The notes under the pieces were generated by a model. It did not search any database and was not told where the DNA came from. It saw only the letters and a list, made by a program, of their open reading frames with translations. Below, piece after piece: positions 1 through 8,089 of a stretch of DNA of 64,000 nt (position 1 is its first letter; every line of letters begins with the position of its first letter). The DNA comes from Thalassobius sp965218685 (GTDB lineage Bacteria > Pseudomonadota > Alphaproteobacteria > Rhodobacterales > Rhodobacteraceae), in contig NZ_OZ244657.1 of assembly GCF_965218685.1 (NCBI RefSeq), positions 2,294,001-2,358,000 of the forward strand, in the 5' to 3' direction. Position numbers and translations under genes: made by a program.

Positions 1-681
1 CACCTGGAAAACCAACCAGCCCAGCACGATGCCCAGTACAGCGCCCCCCGCGGCCTCTTGCACGAACAGCGTCACCACGAATTCAGCGTCGGGCGCGTGC
101 TCGCCGTGGCCGCCCATCGCCGGAAAGGCAATGGCGACCAGCACCAGATAAACCACATAGCCCACACCGTCATTGAACAGGGATTCACCGGCAATCTTGG
201 TCTCGAGCGATTTGCGCAGGCTGGCCCCGCGCAGAACGCCCATCACCGCCACCGGATCGGTGGGCGAGATCAACGAGCCAAACACCAGCGCCACCATCAG
301 CGGCATCCCGGTGATCCAGCTGAAGCCCACACCGACGATCGCGGTGGACAGACCCACCCCCAACGTGGCCATCAGCACGACCACTTTCCACTGCGCCCGC
401 AGGTCCGACAACTTGACGTGCAGCGCTCCGGCGAACAGCAACAGACCCAGCATGCCCTCAAGCAGTGCATCCGAGAAGTCGATACCCAGGATCACGTCCC
501 GGGCGGTGGTGGCCATACCAAGGCCGGGCAGGAACAGGTCCATCACCAGCACCACGATCGACGCTAAAAGCGAGACAACAAGGATACCGATCGCCGAGGG
601 CAGTTTCAGGAACAGATAGTTAATGGCACCGAAAGCGCCCGCCAGAACGATCAAAAGCGATGTGATTTGCAGGAAATTCAT
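1..681 (-). CDS. Cation:proton antiporter, CPA1/NhaP-like (3' end cut by window edge)
   Basis: Reading from an ATG at 681, the frame stays open to the first base of the window, giving 227 N-terminal residues of a polytopic membrane protein. Several hydrophobic segments are visible. The motif SPTDPVAVMG near residue 140, followed by a GESLFNDGVG stretch, is the ion-binding signature of the CPA1 Na+/H+ exchanger family (NhaP/NHE type). Such proteins exchange cytoplasmic Na+ or K+ for protons across the inner membrane. The C-terminal part, including any cytoplasmic regulatory tail, lies outside the window. Exact ion specificity cannot be told. The gene faces away from the hydrolase at 748-1446 but is on the same strand, about 66 nt downstream of it. 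Confidence 0.85.
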   Translation of the reverse strand, partial: MNFLQITSLLIVLAGAFGAINYLFLKLPSAIGILVVSLLASIVVLVMDLFLPGLGMATTARDVILGIDFSDALLEGMLGLLLFAGALHVKLSDLRAQWKVVVLMATLGVGLSTAIVGVGFSWITGMPLMVALVFGSLISPTDPVAVMGVLRGASLRKSLETKIAGESLFNDGVGYVVYLVLVAIAFPAMGGHGEHAPDAEFVVTLFVQEAAGGAVLGIVLGWLVFQV

Positions 682-747
682 TTTGGACCCGGATAAATAG
701 AGACTGGTTTTCCTTGGCCTAGCACGCCAAAGGGCGGCGGGACAGGG

Positions 748-1446
748 TCAGTGGGGACAAAGATCCATCCAAACGGGCAGATGATCGCTGGCGACGCGGG
801 CCGGTTGTGCGACATGCACGCCGGTCGCTTCAGCGCGCAGCTCGGGCGAGATCGCGAACCGATCCAGCGGCGCCACGGGCCGAGGCGCGGGAAAGCTGGG
901 CCGGGCCGGCACAAAGCTTTGCCCTTGCAGCAGCGTGTCCATCGGTCGGTCCGAACCCCATTCGTTGAAATCCCCGGCGATCAGTGTGGGCATGGGCGGC
1001 AGATCGGCCAGCGCCCGCGCGATGGCAGCGACCTGCAGCAGGCGAAAGCGCCGGATCAGCCCAAGATGCACACCGATCACCCGCAGCGGGCCAATCGTTG
1101 TGTCCAGATCGGCGCGGATTGCGCCTCGCGGCTCCAGTCCCGGCAGCTCCAGGTGCGAGGTGCGCAGCAGCCCCACACCCGGCCGCACCAGCATCGCGTT
1201 ACCGTGCCAGCCAAGCGAGCCTCCGGGCTGGCCAAAAGGAAGGATGCTCCAACCGTCATCCTCGATCATTTCATGGGGCAGGGCGGCGGGACGTGGCGGC
1301 AAGCGCTTGTCTGCCTCTTGCAGCACCACGACCTGCGCGCCCAGGTCTGCGATTACACTAAGCGAGCGATCTGGACGCCGCCTCAGGTCCATCCCGACGC
1401 ATTTTTGAAGGTTATAGCTTGCAATGCGGATGCTGGGTGCTCTCAT
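748..1446 (-). CDS. Endonuclease/exonuclease/phosphatase (EEP) family protein
   Basis: A 232-residue protein of the EEP (DNase I-like) superfamily. Visible motifs are RIASYNLQKC at the N-terminus, VVLQEADKR with the metal-binding Glu, VIGVHLG, AGDFNEW with the catalytic Asp-Asn pair, and the terminal SDHLPVW with the catalytic Asp-His. These are all the classical EEP active-site blocks, so the enzyme should be an active Mg2+-dependent phosphodiesterase. Whether it acts on DNA, phospholipid or another phosphodiester cannot be seen. I chose the ATG at 1446 because the open frame upstream (to 1512) has no family similarity and would run through the promoter of the divergent gene at 1485. No signal peptide is obvious, so a cytoplasmic location is likely. 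Confidence 0.8.
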   Translation of the reverse strand: MRAPSIRIASYNLQKCVGMDLRRRPDRSLSVIADLGAQVVVLQEADKRLPPRPAALPHEMIEDDGWSILPFGQPGGSLGWHGNAMLVRPGVGLLRTSHLELPGLEPRGAIRADLDTTIGPLRVIGVHLGLIRRFRLLQVAAIARALADLPPMPTLIAGDFNEWGSDRPMDTLLQGQSFVPARPSFPAPRPVAPLDRFAISPELRAEATGVHVAQPARVASDHLPVWMDLCPH

Positions 1447-1484
1447 ATTGGGAATACAGCACGCAAAAAAGGGGAAGTCACGAG

Positions 1485-2132
1485 GTGTTCGGCGAACAGG
1501 CATGGCTGACACGGATTATCTGGGTCCTGCTGCTGGCTTTGGCGGCATGGGCGTTGTTGACCTTTCGGTGGTCGCTGGCATTCGTGGCGCTGATGACGCT
1601 GGCCCTGTCCATGGCGCCGGTGCTGTTGGCGCGCTGGGTTCAGGTTACGGTGCCTCCGGGCTTTGTCGCAGCGATCGTCCTGTTTCTTTCGGGGACGTTG
1701 TTCCTTGGGGAAAGCTTTGATTTCTATAACCGGTTCTGGTGGTGGGACATCGCGATGCATGGCGGCAGCGCGGTGGGCTTTGGCCTGATTGGCTTTGTCC
1801 TGATATTCATGATGTTCCAGGGTGACCGCTTTGCTGCTCCGCATGTCGTTATCGCGTTCTTCGCCTTCTGCTTTGCCATGACCGTTGGCGCCATGTGGGA
1901 AATTTTCGAGTTTGTAATGGACCAGCTGTTTGGCCTGAATATGCAAAAATCAGGCCTGCTGGACACGATGGGGGACCTAATCGTCGACACCGCCGGCGCG
2001 CTGTTCGGCGCGGCCTGCGGCTGGCTGTACCTCAAGGGGCAGGATTACGGCGGGCCGGTGCGCATGATCGACGATTTCGTGAAACGTAACCCTCGCTTCT
2101 TCCGTCGCCATCGTCCACACAAAGACGATTGA
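1485..2132 (+). CDS. DUF2238/YjdF-like integral membrane protein
   Basis: About 215 residues with five or six hydrophobic segments. The conserved central block YNRFWWWDIAMHGGSAVG and the later GAMWEIFEFVMDQLFG followed by DTMGDLIVDTAGALFGA are typical of the DUF2238 (YjdF-like) family of bacterial inner-membrane proteins, whose function is unknown. Conserved His, Glu and Asp residues within the hydrophobic stretches resemble a metal or phosphate site, but this is only suggestive. The frame is open upstream to 1419. I prefer the GTG at 1485 because it is preceded by a purine-rich ribosome site (GGGGAAG around 1471) and because the earlier start overlaps the divergent hydrolase gene. It is divergent from that gene and 31 nt ahead of a DMT transporter. 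Confidence 0.7.
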   Translation: MFGEQAWLTRIIWVLLLALAAWALLTFRWSLAFVALMTLALSMAPVLLARWVQVTVPPGFVAAIVLFLSGTLFLGESFDFYNRFWWWDIAMHGGSAVGFGLIGFVLIFMMFQGDRFAAPHVVIAFFAFCFAMTVGAMWEIFEFVMDQLFGLNMQKSGLLDTMGDLIVDTAGALFGAACGWLYLKGQDYGGPVRMIDDFVKRNPRFFRRHRPHKDD

Positions 2133-2163
2133 CCGCGACCGGGCTGGGCGTTCTTCTGCCCGG

Positions 2164-3042
2164 ATGGAACGAAAAGACAGAATCGATACCTTCGGAGCCA
2201 CCTCGTTGGTTGTCTTCAGCCTGCTGCTGGCGATCAACCAGGTGATCGTGAAGCTGGGAAATGCCGGGTTTCAGCCGGTGTTCATGGCGGGCGTGCGATC
2301 GGCCGGGGCGTTGTTGGTTCTGCTGCTGTGGATGAAACTGCGCGGCATACCTCTGACCATACGCAAAGGCACGGTATGGCCCGGTCTTCTGCTGGGCGCG
2401 CTGTTCGCCGAGGAGTTCATCGCTCTTTTCTGGGCGTTGGATCACACTACGGTCTCGCGCGCTTCGTTGCTGTTTTACACCATGCCGGTCATTCTTTCGA
2501 TCGCTGCGCATTTCCTGCTGCCGGGCGAGCGCCTGACCAGAATGCGCGCCCTGGGGTTAGGGTGCGCCATCGCCGGGGTGGCGCTGGTGCTTTCGGGTCG
2601 GCCGGGGGGCGGTCAGGCCAGCCTGGCCGGAGATCTGGCCGCCCTTGCAGGCGCCGCTGGTTGGGCCGGAATCGCGCTGACCTTGCGGTTGACCTCGTTG
2701 TCCAAAGACCGCGCCGAGATACAGCTGTTCTGGCAGCTGTTCGGTTCGGCTGTGTTGCTTTTGCTGGCCGCCCCGCTGTTCGGCCCGTTTCTGCGCGAGC
2801 CCACGCTATGGCACATGGCGGGCATGGTTTATCAGATCGTGGTCGTGGCCAGCTTCGGGTTTTTGTTCTGGGTGTTCCTGCTTAGCATCTACCCGGCTTC
2901 TGGCGTTGCCAGTTTTGCCTTTTTAACCCCCGTTCTGGGGGTCGGGTTGGGCTGGCTTTTGCTGGGCGAAGAGCTGGGCCTTAACGTGATCGCTGCGCTG
3001 GTGCTGGTGGCGCTGGGGATCGTGTTGATCAACCGGCGTTAG
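2164..3042 (+). CDS. DMT-superfamily (EamA) metabolite exporter
   Basis: A 292-residue protein with about ten predicted membrane helices arranged as two EamA repeats, the standard drug/metabolite transporter (DMT) layout, including a conserved GEELGLNVIAALVLVALGIVLIN C-terminal region. Members export amino acids, purines or other small metabolites by proton antiport; the substrate cannot be told from sequence. The start at 2164 is directly preceded by an inverted repeat (CCGGGC at 2139-2144 and GCCCGG at 2158-2163) and lacks a good Shine-Dalgarno sequence, so the start is less certain than the gene. It converges on selO with only 5 nt between stops. Confidence 0.8.
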   Translation: MERKDRIDTFGATSLVVFSLLLAINQVIVKLGNAGFQPVFMAGVRSAGALLVLLLWMKLRGIPLTIRKGTVWPGLLLGALFAEEFIALFWALDHTTVSRASLLFYTMPVILSIAAHFLLPGERLTRMRALGLGCAIAGVALVLSGRPGGGQASLAGDLAALAGAAGWAGIALTLRLTSLSKDRAEIQLFWQLFGSAVLLLLAAPLFGPFLREPTLWHMAGMVYQIVVVASFGFLFWVFLLSIYPASGVASFAFLTPVLGVGLGWLLLGEELGLNVIAALVLVALGIVLINRR

Positions 3043-3047
3043 ACGCT

Positions 3048-4469
3048 TCAGGTGCCGCAGAACGTTTGTTTGACCTCTTCGCCAGGCTTGGGCGGATGGG
3101 TGAGATCCGCGAATGTCGCATCATCGGTGAACGGATGTGCCAGACTGGCCATGAGCCTTTGGAACGGCGCCATATCGCCCTCTTCGGCGGCTTGGATCAT
3201 CTGCTCGACCCGGTGATTGCGCGGAATGCGGGCCGGGTTCACCGATTGCATCAGACCATACGGATCCGTTTCGGCCGCGATGCGCGCGCGCCAAACAGGT
3301 TCCCAGCTGTCAAAGGCGGCGGGGTCAGTGAACTGATCGCGCGGGGCGCTGTCTGTTGCCAGAGCGCGGAACGTGTTGGTGAAATCTGCTTGGTTTTCGG
3401 ACATGGTGCTTAGCAGGCTGGTGATCAGGGCCTCGTCTTCGGCCGTTGCCTGCGACAGGCCGATTTTTTGCCCGAACGCCTGCCGCCATGCGGATTTGAC
3501 CTGGCCGGCCATGCCGTGGATGGCGGTCGTGAAATCTCGTACGGCCTCGTCACTATCGGGCATCAGTGGCACCAGCGCGCTTGCCAGCTGAGCCATGTTC
3601 CAGGCAATTATATTTGCTTGGTTATCATAGGCATAGCGCCCCTGACGATCGATCGAGGAATAGACGGTGACCGGGTGGTATGTGTCCATATAGGCGGCGG
3701 GGCCGTAATCAATGGTCTCGCCCGAGATCGAGGTGTTGTCGGTGTTCATAACCCCGTGGATGAAGCCGATCGACAGCCATCTGGTGACCAGATCGACCTG
3801 GCGTGCGATGACCTGCTGCAGGAACTCCAACGGGGTTTGCGCGTCCGGATAGTGACGGTCGCGGGCGTGTTCGTACAGGGTGCGCAGCGACGTATAGTCC
3901 TGCCGTGCCGAGAAATACTGAAAAGTGCCCACGCGGACGTGGCTGGCGGCAACGCGGGTCAGGATGGCGCCGGGCAGGCCGCGCTCGCGCTGGATACGCT
4001 CGCCGGTCGCTACCGCCGCCAGCGCGCGGGTGGTCGGGATGCCCAAAGCATGCATCGCCTCGGACAAGACGTATTCGCGCAAAACCGGACCTAGCCAAGC
4101 GCGCCCGTCTCCATTGCGGCTGAAGGGGGTACGGCCCGAGCCCTTAAGCTGAATATCGCGGCGGTTCCCGTGGGTATCGATCACCTCGCCCAGCAGGATC
4201 GCGCGCCCATCACCCAGCTGAGGAGAGAACCCGCCGAACTGGTGCCCCGCATAAGCCTGCGCCAGCGGCTCGGCCCCATCCGGTAGCGTATTGCCCGCAA
4301 AGACCTGCGCCATCACCGCATCGGTGTCGGGGATGATGCCCAGATCGGCCGCCAACGCTTTATTGAAAGCCAGTAATGTCGGCGCCGACACCGGATCGGG
4401 CGCCAGTCGGGCATAGAACTTCGGGGGCAGGGCGGCATAGCTGTTCTGGAACGGAATGATCATGGACAT
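3048..4469 (-). CDS. selO: Protein adenylyltransferase SelO (YdiU/UPF0061)
   Basis: A 473-residue, full-length member of the SelO pseudokinase family. SelO transfers AMP from ATP to Ser/Thr/Tyr of protein substrates and is linked to redox and stress responses. Visible are QLGDGRAILLGE (nucleotide loop), QLKGSGRTPFSR with the conserved Lys, HGVMNTDNTSISGETIDYG (active-site Asn and metal-binding Asp), and the C-terminal TFCGT. That end carries a cysteine near the C-terminus; eukaryotic SelO has selenocysteine at a comparable place, while most bacterial forms have Cys. The start ATG at 4469 gives the usual MIPFQNSYAALPP-type N-terminus. It appears monocistronic and converges with the DMT transporter gene. 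Confidence 0.93.
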   Translation of the reverse strand: MSMIIPFQNSYAALPPKFYARLAPDPVSAPTLLAFNKALAADLGIIPDTDAVMAQVFAGNTLPDGAEPLAQAYAGHQFGGFSPQLGDGRAILLGEVIDTHGNRRDIQLKGSGRTPFSRNGDGRAWLGPVLREYVLSEAMHALGIPTTRALAAVATGERIQRERGLPGAILTRVAASHVRVGTFQYFSARQDYTSLRTLYEHARDRHYPDAQTPLEFLQQVIARQVDLVTRWLSIGFIHGVMNTDNTSISGETIDYGPAAYMDTYHPVTVYSSIDRQGRYAYDNQANIIAWNMAQLASALVPLMPDSDEAVRDFTTAIHGMAGQVKSAWRQAFGQKIGLSQATAEDEALITSLLSTMSENQADFTNTFRALATDSAPRDQFTDPAAFDSWEPVWRARIAAETDPYGLMQSVNPARIPRNHRVEQMIQAAEEGDMAPFQRLMASLAHPFTDDATFADLTHPPKPGEEVKQTFCGT

Positions 4470-4500
4470 GCAGATAAGGCAGGGGGCGCGAAGGACAAGC

Positions 4501-4947
4501 CTAGCTGCGCCGTGTCATCAGGACATATTCTTCGCGCGCAGCAAAACGCAGCTTTTCATAGAACCGGCGGGTTTTTCCATCGTCCTTGCGGACCTCAAGA
4601 TGCAGGGCGCGCATCCCCGCTTCGGACAGGGCTTTGGCCAGTTGGTTCAGCACCTCCGAGCCGATGCCACGACCGCGCACGCCGGGGCGGACATAAAGTT
4701 CGTCCACAAAGCCGTCCATACCGCCAAATTCGACCGACCAGCCGAAACAGATGACCACATAGCCAATCGGCGCGCGCTGCGGCCCCATCAGGTAAGCAAC
4801 CCCATGAGGTGACCCCTCTAGCAGCGGAGTGATCCCGGCCATGCGGTCGGGCTCGGTTGATTGGAGGCCCATTTCAGCGTGAAAAGCGGCGACAAGGGGT
4901 AACAGGCGTTCGGCGTCCTGCGGTCGGGCCATATGCAATGCGGTCAC
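4501..4947 (-). CDS. GNAT family N-acetyltransferase
   Basis: A 148-residue GNAT-fold protein. The acetyl-CoA pyrophosphate loop is visible as RPGVRGRGIGSE around residues 90-101, preceded by a DELYV beta-strand and followed by a helix and LEVRKDDGKTRRFYEKLRF, the usual motif B and C-terminal region. It would transfer an acetyl group to an amine of a small molecule or protein; the substrate is unknown. Its ATG overlaps the stop codon of the upstream nucleoside hydrolase by 4 nt (4944-4947), indicating translational coupling in a two-gene operon. Confidence 0.82.
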   Translation of the reverse strand: MTALHMARPQDAERLLPLVAAFHAEMGLQSTEPDRMAGITPLLEGSPHGVAYLMGPQRAPIGYVVICFGWSVEFGGMDGFVDELYVRPGVRGRGIGSEVLNQLAKALSEAGMRALHLEVRKDDGKTRRFYEKLRFAAREEYVLMTRRS

Positions 4948-5885
4948 AGGCGGGCCAACCTTTCGGTCAGAAGGGCAAAGAACCCGTCAGCGTCAATGTC
5001 CCCCATGAACAGCGCATTGGGTTCACGGCCTGAAACCCGCCACCAGTCTGCGACGGTCATGCCCATGGTCAGCTCGGACGTGGTTTCGATCTCGACATTG
5101 ATATGACGTCCTGAAAACAGCTCGGGCTTTACCAGATAGGCGGTAACGCAGGGGTCATGCAAAGGCGCGCCCAGACTGCCGTATTTTTCCTTGTCGAAAC
5201 GCTCGAAAAAGTCGGTCATCTGAGCGACCGCCACGCCGACGGGGGTGTTCAGATCGCGAAAGGCATCGTTGCGGGGTTTGGTGACCAGCGCCTTATGCGT
5301 CACGTCCAGCGGCATCACCGTGATCTGCACGCCCGAGCGGAAAACGATCCGCGCGGCCTGAGGGTCCACGTAGATGTTGAATTCCGCGGTGGGCGTGATG
5401 TTTCCCACCTCGAAATAGGCGCCGCCCATCAGCACGATCTCGCGCAGGCGGGTGACGATATCGGGGGCTTTCTCAAAGGCCATGGCGATATTTGTCAGTG
5501 GCCCCAGAGGGCACAGCGTGACCGAGCCAGCTGGCTCCCGGCGCAGGGTGTCGATGATGAAATCCACCCCGTGTTGCGGCTGCAAGGGCATTTGCGGGTC
5601 GGGCAACACGGGTCCGTCCAGACCGGTTTTGCCATGCACATGCTCAGCGGTGACCAGATCGCGCCCCAAAGGACGATCACAGCCAGCATATACCGGCACA
5701 TCCGGCCGTCCGGCCAGTTCGCAGACTTTGCGGGCGTTCAGGGCCGTCAGCTCCAGCGGGACGTTGCCCGCGACGGCGGTGATGCCCAGAACCTCGATCT
5801 CTTCGGGGCTGGCCAGTGCCAGCAGGATAGCGACCGCATCGTCCTGTCCGGGGTCAGTATCGATGATGATGCGATGCTTGGTCAT
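4944..5885 (-). CDS. Inosine-uridine preferring nucleoside hydrolase family
   Basis: A 313-residue nucleoside N-ribohydrolase. The N-terminal IIIDTDPGQDDAVAILLAL carries the Asp cluster that binds the catalytic Ca2+ and the ribose. Further family features are the substrate-loop His in AEHVHGKTGL, GGAYFEVGNITPTAEFN with the conserved Asn and Glu, and PLHDPCVTAYL with the last Ca2+ Asp and catalytic His. It hydrolyses ribonucleosides to base and ribose in purine/pyrimidine salvage. It is the first gene of a minus-strand pair with the GNAT gene. Nucleoside specificity (inosine/uridine, pyrimidine or purine) is not decided by the motifs. Confidence 0.9.
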   Translation of the reverse strand: MTKHRIIIDTDPGQDDAVAILLALASPEEIEVLGITAVAGNVPLELTALNARKVCELAGRPDVPVYAGCDRPLGRDLVTAEHVHGKTGLDGPVLPDPQMPLQPQHGVDFIIDTLRREPAGSVTLCPLGPLTNIAMAFEKAPDIVTRLREIVLMGGAYFEVGNITPTAEFNIYVDPQAARIVFRSGVQITVMPLDVTHKALVTKPRNDAFRDLNTPVGVAVAQMTDFFERFDKEKYGSLGAPLHDPCVTAYLVKPELFSGRHINVEIETTSELTMGMTVADWWRVSGREPNALFMGDIDADGFFALLTERLARL

Positions 5886-5971
5886 GGGCGCTCCTTGGGT
5901 TGGGGCGACCCTGCTATAGCGCTGCTCGGTTGTCCAGTCTGGGCCGGTGTTTGAGCGGGGCGCCGCTGCAA

Positions 5972-6002
5972 TAAAAAAGGCGCCCCCGTTGCCAGGGGCG
6001 CC
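5972..6002 (-). terminator. Rho-independent terminator of the iron-binding-protein gene
   Basis: GGCGCCCC (5979-5986) and GGGGCGCC (5995-6002) form an 8-bp perfect GC stem with an 8-nt loop. On the minus strand it is followed by a run of six T residues (A-run at 5973-5978). It lies 22 nt beyond the stop of the minus-strand gene ending at 6025, so it terminates that transcript ahead of the nucleoside hydrolase gene. Confidence 0.85.
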
Positions 6003-6024
6003 CGTTGTTCGGATGCTGGCCGGA

Positions 6025-7041
6025 TCAGCCGTCGAAATCGACCTGCTCGATCAGTTTGAGGGCAGCCGGACGCAGCTTGGCCAGCTCCATCAGGTTGACG
6101 TCGTCAGCGGTGAAGCTGCCCCAGCTTTGCACCAGATTGTCCGCAGGAGTGTTGGGCGCAATCGGGTATTCAAAGTTCGCGGTCGCATAGATCTGCTGAG
6201 CGGAGGGTGAAGTCAGAAACTCCATCAGTTTCAGCGCGTTATCTTCATTCGGTGCGTGTTTGGTCATCGCCACGCCCGAGATGTTCACATGTGCGCCGCC
6301 GTTGTCGAAGGTCGGGAACACCACGTTGACCGAGTTGGCCCAGGCCTGTTGTTCTTCGTCCTTCAGCATCTTGCCCATGTAGTAGGTGTTGCCGATGGCG
6401 ATGTCGCATTCACCGGCCCAGATCGCCTTGACCTGCGCGCGGTCGTTGCCTTGCGGTTTGCGGGCCAGGTTGGCTTTGACGCCTTCCAGCCAGGTCTTGG
6501 TGCCGTCCTCGCCCAGGTGATGCAGTACTGCGGCGGTCAGGGCGACGTTATAGGCATGGGTGCCCGAGCGGGTGCAGATGCGACCCTGCCACTTGGGGTC
6601 GGCCAGATCCTCATAGGTGGTCACTTCGCCGGGCGCGACGCGATCCTTGCTGGCATAGACGATACGGGCGCGGGTGGTCAGACCCCACCAGTGGCCTTCG
6701 GGGTCGTGATAGGCAGCAGGGACGTTGGCATCCAGAACTTCGGATTGCACGGGCTGGGTCAGCCCGGCCTCGACCACGGCGCTCAGACGCGAGATGTCGA
6801 CGGTCAGAACCAGATCGGCCGGCGAGCGTTTGCCCTCGGCTTGCAGACGTTCGACCATGCCCTTGGCCAGATAGGCCACGTTGACCTTGATCCCGGTTTC
6901 GGCGGTGAAGGCATCGGTCAGCGGCTTGATCAGCTCGGGTTGACGGTAGGAATAGACGTTGACTTGCTCGGCCGCCATGGCAGGGGCGGCGGTCAGGGCC
7001 ACCAGGGCGCTGGCGACAAGAGTTTTGGCTTTGACGAACAT
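6025..7041 (-). CDS. Fe(3+) ABC transporter periplasmic binding protein (FbpA/FutA-like)
   Basis: About 338 residues with a clear Sec signal peptide (MFVKAKTLVASALVALTAAP, cleavage after AMAA). The mature part starts with VNVYSYRQPELIKPL and carries GNTYYMG with the paired tyrosines that ligate iron in the FbpA/FutA/IdiA class, plus AWAGECDIAIG and FPTFDNGGAHVNISG. It should bind ferric iron in the periplasm and hand it to an inner-membrane ABC permease, but no permease or ATPase gene is adjacent here. The ATG at 7041 is chosen over 7062 because of a GAGGA ribosome site 5-6 nt upstream and the perfect signal peptide. A palindromic operator candidate lies about 55 nt upstream, and a strong terminator follows the gene, so it is probably monocistronic and iron-regulated. 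Confidence 0.9.
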   Translation of the reverse strand: MFVKAKTLVASALVALTAAPAMAAEQVNVYSYRQPELIKPLTDAFTAETGIKVNVAYLAKGMVERLQAEGKRSPADLVLTVDISRLSAVVEAGLTQPVQSEVLDANVPAAYHDPEGHWWGLTTRARIVYASKDRVAPGEVTTYEDLADPKWQGRICTRSGTHAYNVALTAAVLHHLGEDGTKTWLEGVKANLARKPQGNDRAQVKAIWAGECDIAIGNTYYMGKMLKDEEQQAWANSVNVVFPTFDNGGAHVNISGVAMTKHAPNEDNALKLMEFLTSPSAQQIYATANFEYPIAPNTPADNLVQSWGSFTADDVNLMELAKLRPAALKLIEQVDFDG

Positions 7042-7092
7042 TTTGTCCTCGGGTGTTGGCACGTTATCTGGGGTGCGTTTAACTCGACAAAA

Positions 7093-7116
7093 TTACTCAG
7101 GTCAATACCTGATTAA
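7093..7116 (-). promoter_or_regulatory. Palindromic operator candidate upstream of the iron-binding-protein gene
   Basis: TTA-N-TCAGGT (7093-7102), CAAT, then ACCTGA-N-TAA (7107-7116) form a 24-bp interrupted inverted repeat whose inner 6-bp arms are perfect. It lies between mazG and the iron-binding-protein gene. On the minus strand TTGACC (7106-7101), inside the palindrome, could serve as a -35 with a weak -10 (TTAAAC) 17 nt later, so a bound repressor would block RNA polymerase. The regulator (Fur/Mur, RirA, Irr or the Rhodobacteraceae iron-box protein) is not decided. Confidence 0.5.
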
Positions 7117-7138
7117 AAAAATCGGCTTATTGCGGTGT

Positions 7139-7951
7139 TCAGCGCTGCTCGGCTTTCACGGCATCCCACAGGGCATCCATTTCCTCGAGGTCTGAATCCT
7201 CGGGGCGTTTTCCTATCTTGGAAAGTTTTTCTTCAACGCCTTGAAACCGCTTGATGAATTTTGCGTTCGCCGCGCGCAATGCGGCTTCGGGCTCGACCCC
7301 CAGATGGCGGCCAAGGTTGGCCATCACGAACAGCAGATCGCCGAATTCTTCCTCGACTTCGGCCTGGGTCAACTCGTCGCGCGCTTCGCGCAGTTCGGCG
7401 GCTTCTTCTGCGATCTTGTCGATGACCTGATCGGTCGAAGGCCAGTCGAATCCCACCCGCGCAGCGCGTTTTTGCAGTTTATAAGCCCGCAGCAGCGCCG
7501 GAAGACCCACCGCCACCCCATCCAGAGTGCCGGTCTGTTGTTTGCCCGCCCGTTCGGCGGCCTTGATCGCCTCCCAATCGCGCGTTTGTTGCTCGGCCGA
7601 CTTGTCCCGGTTTTCGTCGCCGAACACATGTGGGTGTCGCGCGACCATCTTGTCAGACATGGTGTCGGCGACCTCATCGAAGGTGAACAGCCCACGTTCG
7701 CTGGCCATCTGGGCGTGAAAAACCGACTGGAACAGCAAATCGCCCAGCTCGCCCTTTAGCTCGTCCCAGGCCTCGCGTTCGATTGCATCGGCGACCTCAT
7801 AGGCCTCTTCAATCGTATAGGGGGCGATGGTGCTGAAATCCTGTTCGATATCCCAAGGGCAGCCATTGTCCGGGTCCCGCAGGCAGCGCATGATTTCCAG
7901 CAGGCGCGGCATCCCGCCCTTGGGGTTGTGAATAAGGTCGGTATCAGGCAT
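7139..7951 (-). CDS. mazG: Nucleoside triphosphate pyrophosphohydrolase MazG
   Basis: A 270-residue protein with two MazG domains. The N-terminal one holds GCPWDIEQ and the metal-binding YTIEEAYEVADAIE with LKGELGDLLFQ; the C-terminal one holds IAEEAAELREA and EEEFGDLLFVMANL. This is the full-length two-domain type that hydrolyses dNTPs/NTPs (and in E. coli lowers ppGpp) to NMP and pyrophosphate, cleaning the nucleotide pool. The ATG at 7951 gives the standard N-terminus ending in MPRLLEIMRCLRDP. It faces away from the agmatinase gene with about 140 nt of promoter region between. Confidence 0.93.
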   Translation of the reverse strand: MPDTDLIHNPKGGMPRLLEIMRCLRDPDNGCPWDIEQDFSTIAPYTIEEAYEVADAIEREAWDELKGELGDLLFQSVFHAQMASERGLFTFDEVADTMSDKMVARHPHVFGDENRDKSAEQQTRDWEAIKAAERAGKQQTGTLDGVAVGLPALLRAYKLQKRAARVGFDWPSTDQVIDKIAEEAAELREARDELTQAEVEEEFGDLLFVMANLGRHLGVEPEAALRAANAKFIKRFQGVEEKLSKIGKRPEDSDLEEMDALWDAVKAEQR

Positions 7952-8035
7952 CGCGGGCTCCGGTTGCAGGAGTAGGGTCGTTTGGTCGAGCGCAGACTGG
8001 CGCGGCGCGGCGGCAGAGTCCAGCCATCACCGGGC

Positions 8036-8074
8036 TTGACCCTGTGCAGCGGCGCGGTAGAATTTGATCAAATT
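8036..8074 (+). promoter_or_regulatory. Sigma-70-like promoter with overlapping palindrome, upstream of agmatinase
   Basis: TTGACC (8036-8041), a 16-nt spacer and TAGAAT (8058-8063) make a near-consensus promoter (5 of 6 matches in each hexamer). The perfect 14-bp palindrome AATTTGATCAAATT (8061-8074) covers the end of the -10 and the expected transcription start near 8070, an ideal position for a dimeric repressor. The agmatinase ATG follows at 8090, leaving a short leader of about 20 nt. Confidence 0.6.
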
Positions 8075-8089
8075 GAATGGGGTCGGAAA

